Source of the DNA: Thermoflexales bacterium
Lineage (GTDB): Bacteria; Chloroflexota; Anaerolineae; B4-G1; SLSP01
Direction of reading: 5' to 3'
Assembly: GCA_015486785.1 (NCBI GenBank)
Contig: WFQZ01000208.1
Coordinates: 1 to 13,221 of the forward strand
DNA: 13,221 nucleotides
The position numbers were made by a program, and so were the translations under genes. The notes beneath the pieces are model-generated. The model ran no database searches, was not told where the DNA came from, and saw only the letters and a program-made list of their open reading frames with translations. The number at the start of each line of letters is the position of its first letter. Positions within the stretch are counted from its first letter, which is position 1. This document shows positions 1-6,820 of the stretch, piece after piece.

Positions 1-1
1 G

Positions 2-48
2 CGGAGGGCGCGGAGAAAGAGCCAAAGATAACTTCTCTGCGCTCTCTG
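2..48 (+). repeat. Imperfect inverted repeat, 16-bp RNA-type hairpin
   Basis: Bases 2-17 pair with 33-48 around a 15-base loop. Thirteen pairs are Watson-Crick and three are G-U wobbles when read as a plus-strand RNA; on the minus strand those three would be A-C mismatches. The wobble bias suggests a structure kept at RNA level on the plus strand, perhaps the 3' end of a gene just left of the window. No T-run follows, so it is not a clear intrinsic terminator. The CTCTG-rich right arm also resembles low-complexity intergenic repeats. Confidence 0.5.
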
Positions 49-160
49 GGACTCGGCGGTGAGCTTGGGCTATCGTCCCTCACGTTCTGCAACCACCGTT
101 TGACGTTGAGCCGGTTTCATCCGGCTTGCCCCGTTTCCGCCTAGGAGTTCGTAGTTCGTA

Positions 161-191
161 GGTGCGACGCACTTCCCAAGTGCGTCGCACC
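161..191. repeat. Palindromic interspersed repeat, copy 1
   Basis: A perfect 14-bp inverted repeat (161-174 with 178-191) around a CCC loop. The core arm is GGTGCGACGCACTT. A nearly identical element lies at 8464-8493, so this is a repeated element and not a chance palindrome. It is directly preceded by two tandem GTTCGTA heptamers (147-160). There is no T-run, so it resembles REP-type elements more than an intrinsic terminator. It lies about 65 bases before the likely -10 element of the R3H ATPase gene. Confidence 0.75.
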
Positions 192-254
192 TGTGCTCCC
201 TCCACGCCTCCGGCGGTGAGCAGTTGAGCGGCGCGAGCCAAGTTGTAGCAGCCA

Positions 255-263
255 TGGTACAAT
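255..263 (+). promoter_or_regulatory. Extended -10 promoter for the R3H ATPase gene
   Basis: TGG-TACAAT matches an extended -10 element (TGnTAnAAT). No good -35 hexamer lies 16-18 bases upstream, which is usual for extended -10 promoters. Transcription would begin near 270, giving a leader of about 22 bases before the ATG at 292. The same TGG-TAnAnT form recurs upstream of aspS, the small membrane gene and tmRNA. Confidence 0.5.
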
Positions 264-291
264 TTGAGCATCTTATAACCAGGGTAACCGA

Positions 292-1857
292 ATGGGAAAA
301 ACGACGCAAATAATTGTAGATGATTTGGAGGTGCTGCTCGCCGTGCTGCCGCCGGAGGTGCGCGAGACGGTTCACGCTGCCGGGCGGCGCGACGAGCTGT
401 TGGAGATCATCCTTGACTTGGGACGCACGCCGACGGCACGTTTCACCGATGGCGAGGTGCGCTTGCGCGAGCAAGAGGTCACGGCTGCCGACATCCAGTA
501 TGTGGTCTCGCACGTGGGGGAGTTTGATGCCGATAACCGCGCCGGGTTGGAGCGCACTTTGCACCGCATCTCGGCGATCCGCAACCGCAAAGGGCGGGTC
601 GTGGGGCTGACGTGCCGCGTGGGGCGGGCGGTCTACGGAACGATTGAGATCATCCAGGACTTGATCGCTTCGGGGAAGAGCGTGCTGTTGGTGGGGCGGC
701 CCGGCGTGGGCAAGACGACGATGCTCCGCGAGGCGGCGCGGGTGTTGGCCGAAACCAAGCGCGTGATCATCGTGGATACTTCCAACGAAATCGCCGGAGA
801 TGGCGACATTCCGCATCCGGCCATCGGACAGGCACGGCGGATGCAGGTGGCCTTGCCTTCGCTGCAACACGAGGTGATGATTGAGGCAGTGGAGAACCAC
901 AACCCGGAGGTGATCGTCATTGACGAGATCGGGCGGGAGCTGGAGGCAGTGGCCGCGCGGACGATTGCCGAGCGCGGGGTCCAGCTCATCGCCACGGCGC
1001 ACGGCAACACGCTGGAAAATCTGCTGCTCAATCCCACGCTTTCGGACCTGGTGGGCGGCATCGAGAGCGTGACCCTGTCCGACGAGGAGGCGCGGCGGCG
1101 GCACACGCAAAAGACGGTGTTGGAGCGTCGTGCTCCGCCGACGTTTGACGTGCTGGTGGAAATCCAAGACCGCCAGCGGCTGCAAGTCCATACCAACGTG
1201 GCCGAGGCGGTGGACGCGCTGTTGCGGCGCGGCGTGACCGAGGCCGAAATCCGCTACCGCGACCAGAACGGGCAGACGCACATTGAGCCGGTGACGTTCG
1301 GCGTGGCGGCGGATAGTCCCACCGTCCCGGAGCGGAGCGACCCCGCGCCCTCGCGGCGGCGGAATTTGAAGGGGCAGCAAGTGTACCCCTTCGGCATCGC
1401 CCGCAATCGCCTGCGCCGCGCGATCCAAAACCTCAACGTGCCGGCGGACATCGTGGATCAAGTGGGCGAGGCGGATGTACTGGTCACGTCCAAGCAGTTG
1501 TACCGCAAACGGCCCCGGGTCGTTTCCGACGCCGAACGGCGCGGGGTGCCGGTCTACGTGCTGCGGGCTAACACAGTGGTGCAGATGGAGACGTTTTTGG
1601 CGGATCTGTTCCGCCTGGGGCAGGATGACTCGCGCCCCTTCGCCCGCGCGATGAACGAAACGGAAGAAGCCATCCGCCGGGTACTGGAGGGGGAAAAGTG
1701 GGCCGACCTCGCACCGCAGCGGGCATTCATCCGCCGCAAGCAGCACGAGATGGCCCGCGCAGCCAATCTCAACTCCCGCTCCTACGGCAAAGAGCCACGG
1801 CGCAGCGTGCGCATCTACCGCGAGGAAACGGAGATCGCTTACGAGGAGGATCTATGA
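292..1857 (+). CDS. R3H-domain P-loop ATPase, SpoIIIAA/Ycf45-like
   Basis: A 521-residue soluble ATPase. An N-terminal region (about 1-105) is followed by a RecA/AAA-like core with Walker A GRPGVGKT at 135-142 and Walker B VIVIDEIG at 207-214. The fold order and the block around VDTSNEIAGDGDIPHP (161-176) resemble the SpoIIIAA/Ycf45 group of secretion-type ATPases found in cyanobacteria, plastids and Chloroflexota. A linker near 340-360 leads to a second conserved block, and an R3H motif (R481-x3-H485) lies in the last 70 residues, suggesting single-stranded nucleic acid binding. The biological role of the family is unknown. No sporulation genes lie nearby, so a sporulation role is not implied. 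The start is supported by the extended -10 about 28 bases upstream; the ribosome site (AGGG) is weak. The stop overlaps the next start as ATGA, so the downstream dehydrogenase is translationally coupled. Confidence 0.88.
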   Translation: MGKTTQIIVDDLEVLLAVLPPEVRETVHAAGRRDELLEIILDLGRTPTARFTDGEVRLREQEVTAADIQYVVSHVGEFDADNRAGLERTLHRISAIRNRKGRVVGLTCRVGRAVYGTIEIIQDLIASGKSVLLVGRPGVGKTTMLREAARVLAETKRVIIVDTSNEIAGDGDIPHPAIGQARRMQVALPSLQHEVMIEAVENHNPEVIVIDEIGRELEAVAARTIAERGVQLIATAHGNTLENLLLNPTLSDLVGGIESVTLSDEEARRRHTQKTVLERRAPPTFDVLVEIQDRQRLQVHTNVAEAVDALLRRGVTEAEIRYRDQNGQTHIEPVTFGVAADSPTVPERSDPAPSRRRNLKGQQVYPFGIARNRLRRAIQNLNVPADIVDQVGEADVLVTSKQLYRKRPRVVSDAERRGVPVYVLRANTVVQMETFLADLFRLGQDDSRPFARAMNETEEAIRRVLEGEKWADLAPQRAFIRRKQHEMARAANLNSRSYGKEPRRSVRIYREETEIAYEEDL

Positions 1858-2669
1858 CGACGCAACGAGTGGTATTGATCACCGGGGCTTCATCCGGCAT
1901 CGGGAAGGTGTGTGCGGAACATCTGAGGCAACGCGGGTTCCGTGTTTACGGCACCAGTCGGCGGGCCGCGTGGCCATCCGCGCCGGAAGCGTCGTCGCTC
2001 CCAATGCTGCCGTTGGACGTGCGCGATGATGCCTCGGTGGCCCAGGCGGTGCGCTTCATCCTGGAGCACGAGGGGCGGTTGGATGCGCTGGTCAACAACG
2101 CCGGGGTGAGCATCGGCGGCGCGGTTGAGGATGTGCCGCTGTCGCTGGCGCACGAGGTTTTAGAGACGAACTTCTTTGGAACGCTGCGGGTCTGCCGTGC
2201 CGTCCTGCCGCAGATGCGGGCGCAAGGCTATGGGCACATCGTCAACATCAGCTCCGTCGCCGGGCTGATGGGCGTGCCGTTCCATGGCCTGTACAGTGCC
2301 GGCAAATTCGCCGTAGAGGGACTGACCGAATCGCTGCGCATGGAGGTCAAGCCGCTGGGCATCCAAGTCTCGCTGATTGAGCCGGGGGATTTTCACACCG
2401 CGATCACGGCGCACAAGCGGATGGTACTACCCGACGGCTCGGCTTACGCCACGGCGGCCCGGCGTGTGGTAGAAGAGATGGCGCGAAGCGTGGCGCAAGC
2501 TCCGCCCCCGGTCCCCGTGGCGCAGCAACTGGAGCGCATCCTCAATTCGCCCGCGCCCCGTTTGCGGTACGTCGTTGGCTCGCCGCTGGAGCGATTGGCG
2601 GTGCAGCTCAAGCGATGGCTGCCATCCGCGCTCTTCGAACGGCTGCTGATGAACAATTACGGTTTGTGA
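1854..2669 (+). CDS. Short-chain dehydrogenase/reductase (SDR)
   Basis: A 271-residue classical SDR. It has the nucleotide-binding TGASSGIG at 10-17, the structural NNAG at 81-84, a catalytic Ser in ISS (132-134), and the YSAGK active-site motif (Tyr147, Lys151). This is a complete catalytic set on one Rossmann domain. Arg36-Arg37 after the second strand hints at NADP(H), but this is inference. The substrate cannot be read from sequence. The ATG overlaps the stop of the R3H ATPase gene (ATGA) and has a strong GAGGAGGA ribosome site ending four bases upstream, so I prefer it to a longer frame opening at 1698, which would lie wholly inside the ATPase gene. Functional linkage between the two products is not established. 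The gene ends at a palindromic terminator. Confidence 0.9.
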   Translation: MTTQRVVLITGASSGIGKVCAEHLRQRGFRVYGTSRRAAWPSAPEASSLPMLPLDVRDDASVAQAVRFILEHEGRLDALVNNAGVSIGGAVEDVPLSLAHEVLETNFFGTLRVCRAVLPQMRAQGYGHIVNISSVAGLMGVPFHGLYSAGKFAVEGLTESLRMEVKPLGIQVSLIEPGDFHTAITAHKRMVLPDGSAYATAARRVVEEMARSVAQAPPPVPVAQQLERILNSPAPRLRYVVGSPLERLAVQLKRWLPSALFERLLMNNYGL

Positions 2670-2673
2670 AAAT

Positions 2674-2701
2674 AAAAAGGACGCCCTAGGGCGTCCTTTT
2701 T
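2674..2701. terminator. Bidirectional intrinsic terminator
   Basis: A perfect 28-nt palindrome. A five-base A run leads into AGGACGCCCT, which meets its exact complement and five Ts. It is a GC-rich stem with a U-tract in both directions. It starts four bases after the dehydrogenase stop and abuts the 3' end of the minus-strand tRNA-Leu, so one element can end both convergent transcripts. Confidence 0.92.
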
Positions 2702-2782
2702 GGGGAAGACGGGAGTCGAACCCGTACACCTTGCGGTACATGATCCTAAGTCATGCTCGTCTGCCAATTCCGACACTTCCCC
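2701..2782 (-). tRNA. tRNA-Leu (anticodon UAG)
   Basis: A class II tRNA. The acceptor stem GGGGAAG/CTTCCCC is perfect. The anticodon stem CATGA/TCATG carries the loop CTTAGGA (anticodon TAG, reading CUA). A long variable arm (ACC-GCAA-GGT) and T arm ACGGG-TTCGACT-CCCGT are present. The discriminator is A, as expected for leucine. CCA is not encoded: the terminator begins at the discriminator base. Confidence 0.97.
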
Positions 2783-2792
2783 GGACGGCGGC

Positions 2793-2820
2793 ATTATACA
2801 GCAGGTGACGAGTGTGACAA
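2793..2820 (-). promoter_or_regulatory. Promoter of tRNA-Leu(UAG)
   Basis: On the minus strand, -35 TTGTCA (2815-2820) and -10 TATAAT (2793-2798) are separated by 16 bases, a near-consensus housekeeping promoter. Start of transcription would be near 2786, a few bases before the mature tRNA 5' end at 2782. It uses the same TTGTCA -35 as the tRNA-Gly/Cys promoter at 8414-8442. Confidence 0.85.
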
Positions 2821-2885
2821 CCGATCATTTTGTTTGTAGTTGGGGCAATGACCCCGCAAGTCAGTTCTTTGGAAAGGAGGCCGAG

Positions 2886-4856
2886 ATGATGGAGCGAAAA
2901 TGGATGTGGGTATTGGCGTTGATTTTGGGGATGCTGGTCATCCCGCCAGTGGTGCTGGCCGCGCCTCCACAGCCGCAGCAGCCCGCCGATATTGACGATG
3001 TGCATTGGGACGAAGTCTATCACAACACGCGCTTGAGCTTCTACCGCACGCCTTTCGGGGCCGTACCCACCGGGCAAGCGATCACCCTGAGCCTGCGGAC
3101 GGCTCACAATGACCTGGACAATGCGACATTGGTGGTCTACAACATCGATCCGAGCACGGACGGCGACAGCACTCAAGATGGCACTTACTGGGAGGTCGTC
3201 ACCACAACCTCTTCCTCCGATAGCACCTACGATTACTACACATTTGTGGTGCCGGCGCAGCCGACGACGCGCACCTTGTATTACAAGTTCCGTTTGCGGG
3301 ATGGCAGTGATTGCGATTGGTACGTCGACAACTGCGCACACAACAGTTATGACCATGAAGACCGTTGCGAGAACGGCCGGGGGAAGATGGTCGAGGGGAA
3401 ATCCGGCGATCAGTGTGCTGATTCCGATGCGAACTACGCAAACAATTCCTTTGACATCACCGTGTACGATGCCGGGTTCACCGTGCCTGATTGGGCGCAG
3501 AACGCGGTCATCTATCAAATTTTCCCCGACCGCTTCCGCAACGGCGATCCCGGCAACGACGATGCTTGGCCGTACAGTGATGTGTACAGCACGCCGGTGC
3601 ATCTTCACACCACGTGGAACGAGGCCCCGGACAATCCACGGGACTCAAGTAGCAGTTACTACAATCACTGGAGCGCGGATTTCTTCGGCGGCGATTTGCA
3701 GGGGATCATTGACGAACTGGACTACCTCCAAGGGCTGGGCGTGACGGCCTTGTACCTCAACCCGATCTTTGCTTCCCCCTCCAACCACGGCTACGACACA
3801 TCCAACTACTTGCAGATTAACCCGCGCTTTGGCACTACGGCAACGTTCCAGACGCTGGCTACCGAAGCGCATCAGCGGGGGATAAAGCTGATCCTTGATG
3901 GAGTGTTCAATCACACCGGCTCCGATTCCACCTACTTTGATCGCTACCATCGCTGGGACGCGAACGGGAATCCCATCACCGCCACGGATGGCAGCGGGGC
4001 TTGTGAGGCCGCCGGGTCATCCTACGCCGATTTTTACAATCTCTATGCTGACAGCGGGCCATGCTACGATGGCAAAAACTACGATTCCTGGTGGGGCTAC
4101 GACACGCTCCCGTTGCTCAACGAAAACGCTGCGGTCAAGGACTTCATCTTTGACTACAACAACGATGACGCTACGCCCAGCGCGGTGATCCAGTATTGGT
4201 ACAGCCTGGGGGCCGACGGGTGGCGGTTCGATGTGGCGGACGAACTGAGCCACGATTTCTGGAAAGCGTTCCGCGCCCAAGTCAAGGTGATCGACACACT
4301 CACCGGGCCGCTGTACTCCGAGGTGTGGTACGAGGCCACGCCGTGGCTGTACGGCGATCAGATGGATGCCACAATGAACTATCGCTACCGCAAGGCGGTG
4401 CTGGGCTTCCTGGTGGATACGGACTGGACGGATAACGACAACAACGGCGACAGCACAATCTACGCCCTGCCGCCTTCGACTTTCGACTACGTGCTCGGCT
4501 CAATCCGTGAGGATTACCCCGCGCCGGCGTGGTACGGGATGATGAACCTGGTGGGATCACACGATGCCAACCGCGCTTTGTACATCCTGCGGCAGGAATC
4601 CACCGATCTGCCCGCCGCCTTAGCGAAGATGAAAATGCTGGCCGAGTTACAATTTACATATCCAGGCGCACCGACGATCTACTATGGCGACGAGGTGGGG
4701 CTGGGGCCGTCGATTGGGGCGGCGAGGGACTGTGGGGCGCAGGATACACGGATGGCGACGGGACCATCCAAGACGATCCCTACAATCGCCACCCGTACCC
4801 GTGGACAGACGAGAGCGGCAGCTTGCCGAGCAGCGGCGGGATCACGCTGCCGGTGA
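2886..4856 (+). CDS. Secreted GH13 alpha-amylase/neopullulanase-type enzyme, catalytic portion of a frameshifted gene
   Basis: An extracellular glycoside hydrolase family 13 enzyme acting on alpha-glucans such as starch or pullulan. Residues 1-26 form a signal peptide (charged MMERK, hydrophobic core, VVLAA). A beta-rich N-terminal domain (about 35-195) resembles those of neopullulanases and cyclomaltodextrinases. The barrel starts at QNAVIYQIFPDRF (about 205-217), followed by an NGDPGNDD block typical of metal binding. Conserved regions are DGVFNH (339-344), GWRFDV with nucleophile Asp449, acid/base Glu479 in YSEVW, and GSHD with Asp560. The catalytic triad is therefore intact. The frame should continue after YYGDEVGLG but runs out of frame to a stop at 4856; residues after about 607 are spurious. 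Restoring one G in the GGGG at 4703-4706 joins it to the downstream reading frame. AAAGGAGG (2873-2880) supports ATG 2886 (or 2889). Exact specificity is unresolved. Confidence 0.88.
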   Translation: MMERKWMWVLALILGMLVIPPVVLAAPPQPQQPADIDDVHWDEVYHNTRLSFYRTPFGAVPTGQAITLSLRTAHNDLDNATLVVYNIDPSTDGDSTQDGTYWEVVTTTSSSDSTYDYYTFVVPAQPTTRTLYYKFRLRDGSDCDWYVDNCAHNSYDHEDRCENGRGKMVEGKSGDQCADSDANYANNSFDITVYDAGFTVPDWAQNAVIYQIFPDRFRNGDPGNDDAWPYSDVYSTPVHLHTTWNEAPDNPRDSSSSYYNHWSADFFGGDLQGIIDELDYLQGLGVTALYLNPIFASPSNHGYDTSNYLQINPRFGTTATFQTLATEAHQRGIKLILDGVFNHTGSDSTYFDRYHRWDANGNPITATDGSGACEAAGSSYADFYNLYADSGPCYDGKNYDSWWGYDTLPLLNENAAVKDFIFDYNNDDATPSAVIQYWYSLGADGWRFDVADELSHDFWKAFRAQVKVIDTLTGPLYSEVWYEATPWLYGDQMDATMNYRYRKAVLGFLVDTDWTDNDNNGDSTIYALPPSTFDYVLGSIREDYPAPAWYGMMNLVGSHDANRALYILRQESTDLPAALAKMKMLAELQFTYPGAPTIYYGDEVGLGPSIGAARDCGAQDTRMATGPSKTIPTIATRTRGQTRAAACRAAAGSRCR

Positions 4857-6046
4857 CCTCGCTGCGAGAAACGTACCGGATCGTCGCGCTCACGCGCGAT
4901 TCGTATGATGTCCTGCGCACCGGCGATGTAACCACGCTGCTGGCCGATGACGCGAGCCTCATTTACGCCTACGCCCGCACCGACACGAACGGCCCTCCGA
5001 CGTGCGCCCTGGCCGTGTTCAACCGCGCCACCGTCCCCCACACGGCGACGCTCACCGTGCCGAACGTGTGTAGCAACACCGTGTACTATGACGTGCTGCA
5101 CAGTGATGCGCCTTACACGGCGACCGGCACATCGCTTGACCCAATCCCGCTGTCGGCCTTGAGCGGCGCGGTGCTGGTGCCGCGCTTTGATAATCCCAAC
5201 ACGCCGGATACGGTCCCCAGCCTGCCGCCGGCTGAGGTGACGCTCCAGACCGCAAGCACCGCGCTCACCCTCAGCGAGCAGACGCGCATCAGTGCGACCG
5301 TCCGTGATGTAGCCGGTGTGCCGTTACCGGCGGGCGTCACGGTGGATTTCAACATCGTGGACGGCGGCGGCAGCTTGAGCGGGGCTGCGGTGACCAACGC
5401 CGACGGCGTGGCGGTTGTCACGTACACGGCACCGGCCACGGAGTCGGTGGCGGTGGTGCAAGCGGCGATCCGCGCACCCAGCGGCATCCGCTATCAAGCC
5501 AACACGTCGCTCTTTGTGGGCTACAAAGCCACAGTTTCCGAGATGAAAACCACACAAACAGGCATCGGCCCGCAAACGGTTGCGCTCTCCGGCGTGATGA
5601 CGGTCACCAAGCAAGGGCGAGGCGAGCCGGTGCTCACGCTGGCGCGGCTTGATGATGTACCCAACGCGCAACATGCCGCCTCGGAGTATGTGGACTTGCA
5701 CCTGAGCAACGTCACCAACGTGGACTTCCTGACCGTCACCCTGCCCTACACCGATTCCGGGTCCGAGGACTTGCCGACGTTCTTCTGGTGGCACAACGGC
5801 GCGTGGTCGGCGGTCAGCGGGACGGTGCTGTGTGATGCGGGATTGGCCAGCTTCCGGGTGACCACGGGCAGCACGCCGTCCTTGAGTCAGTTGACCGGCA
5901 CGCCATTGGTGGTGGCTTACGAAGCCAATGCCCCCGCCGTGATACACGTCGCCCAGGCGCAAGCCGCACGCTTCCCCTGGAGTTGGCCGGTCGCACTGCT
6001 GCTCGGTGGGCTGTTGTTTTTGGAAAGACGCCGCTTGTTAGGCTGA
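4707..6046 (+). pseudogene. C-terminal portion of the frameshifted amylase: barrel end, Ig-like domain, membrane anchor
   Basis: This frame continues the amylase. The junction reads AVDWGGEGLW then DGTIQDDPYNRHPYPW, the usual sequence after the YYGDEVGL strand in neopullulanase-like enzymes. It then holds the end of the barrel (LRETYRIVALTRDSYDVLRTGDV), an all-beta domain, and a bacterial Ig-like domain (Big_1 style) running from the AEVTLQTAS block to a VAVVQAAIRAPSG block. A second beta-rich region of unknown type follows, and last a hydrophobic helix (WSWPVALLLGGLLFL) followed by ERRR. That end looks like a membrane stop-transfer anchor, suggesting a cell-surface enzyme held by its C-terminus. 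The frame stays open upstream to 4529, but that part lies out of frame within the catalytic domain. No independent start with a ribosome site was seen. With one base restored, the whole gene (2886-6046) would encode about 1053 residues. Sequencing or assembly error is as likely as a true mutation. Confidence 0.8.
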
Positions 6047-6057
6047 TCTGCACTCAA

Positions 6058-6090
6058 CCGGAGACGGAGCACGGTTGGCTCCGTCTCCGG
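6058..6090 (+). terminator. Strong hairpin after the amylase gene
   Basis: A perfect 13-bp stem (6058-6070 with 6078-6090; arm CCGGAGACGGAGC) with a 7-base loop, 11 bases after the amylase stop. No T-run follows, so it may be a weak terminator or a 3'-end stabilising hairpin. The next ribosome site begins about 10 bases later, so partial read-through to the zinc-ribbon gene is possible. Confidence 0.6.
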
Positions 6091-6109
6091 CAACGAGAAA
6101 GGGGGAAAA

Positions 6110-6820
6110 ATGGAACTGGAAGCATTGAAATGCACCGCTTGCGGGGCACCCATCCAAGCGCAGGACATTGATTGGGATTTAGGGATCGCCCGCTGTGCTC
6201 ACTGCGGCACAGTTTTCGAACTACGGAAGTTAAATCTCAGCGCAGAGCTACTGGCAAAGCTGCCCCGCCGGCGGCCTCCGGTATCGATGCCGCAAAAGTT
6301 CTCGGTGGTCAACACCGAAGACGAGTTGCAGATCAGCTATCGCTGGTTCAGTGCGTCTTACATCCCGATGATGCTCTTTGCGGCATTTTGGGATGGCTTC
6401 CTGGTGATGTGGTACGGCATCGCCCTGGCCACCAAGGCCTATGCGATGGCGTTGTTCGCCACGCTGCACACGTTGGTCGGTCTGGGGATCACCTATTACG
6501 TGCTCGCCGGGCTGCTCAACACCACGACCGTGTGGGTCAAGATGGACACATTGGGGATTACCCACGCCCCGCTGCCGTGGGGTGGCGATAAGGAGCTGCC
6601 GGCCTACGAAATCGAGCAGATTTACTGCAAGGAGCGCATCAGCAACTCCAACAACGGGATTTCGCGCAAGTACGATGTCTACGCCAAGATGAAAGACAAC
6701 GCCCGCAAGAAGCTGTTGGCCGGCCTCGACGATATGGAACAGGCTCTCTACATTGAGCAGACCTTGGAACGTTACTTGGGGATCAAAGATCGTCCGGTAG
6801 CGGGTGAGTTGCCGCGCTGA
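6110..6820 (+). CDS. Zinc-ribbon membrane protein of unknown function
   Basis: A 236-residue protein. The N-terminus carries a zinc ribbon with two CxxC knuckles (Cys8/Cys11 and Cys29/Cys32). A basic linker (PRRRPP, 52-57) follows, then two adjacent hydrophobic helices (about 84-105 and 112-136) separated by a short turn, and a soluble C-terminal domain of about 95 residues with mixed charge. The likely topology is a helical hairpin with both soluble parts in the cytoplasm (inference). The ribosome site is GAAAGGGGG, five bases before the ATG. I recognise no named family; proteins of this design are common in Chloroflexota and cyanobacteria. The TGA stop directly abuts the stop of the convergent methyltransferase gene, leaving no intergenic base. 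The only upstream element seen is the hairpin at 6058-6090, so it may share transcription with the amylase gene. Confidence 0.8.
   Translation: MELEALKCTACGAPIQAQDIDWDLGIARCAHCGTVFELRKLNLSAELLAKLPRRRPPVSMPQKFSVVNTEDELQISYRWFSASYIPMMLFAAFWDGFLVMWYGIALATKAYAMALFATLHTLVGLGITYYVLAGLLNTTTVWVKMDTLGITHAPLPWGGDKELPAYEIEQIYCKERISNSNNGISRKYDVYAKMKDNARKKLLAGLDDMEQALYIEQTLERYLGIKDRPVAGELPR

Noticed and set aside
147..191. Possible CRISPR-like or tandem array near 150-190
   Set aside because: Only two heptamer copies and one palindrome, with no regular spacers or further repeats.
70..1746. Long minus-strand open frame (558 codons) opposite the R3H ATPase gene
   Set aside because: It mirrors the third-base bias of the real gene, is rich in His/Arg/Pro, has no recognisable domain, and overlaps a gene with Walker and R3H motifs.
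2751..3608. Minus-strand frame of 285 codons opposite the amylase start
   Set aside because: It overlaps the tRNA-Leu(UAG) gene, its promoter and the signal-peptide region; no domain seen.
4695..4712. Programmed -1 ribosomal frameshift in the amylase gene
   Set aside because: The direction fits, but the in-frame codons GTG-GGG-CTG-GGG-CCG do not form an X-XXY-YYZ slippery heptamer, and frameshifting is not expected in this family. A one-base deletion is simpler.
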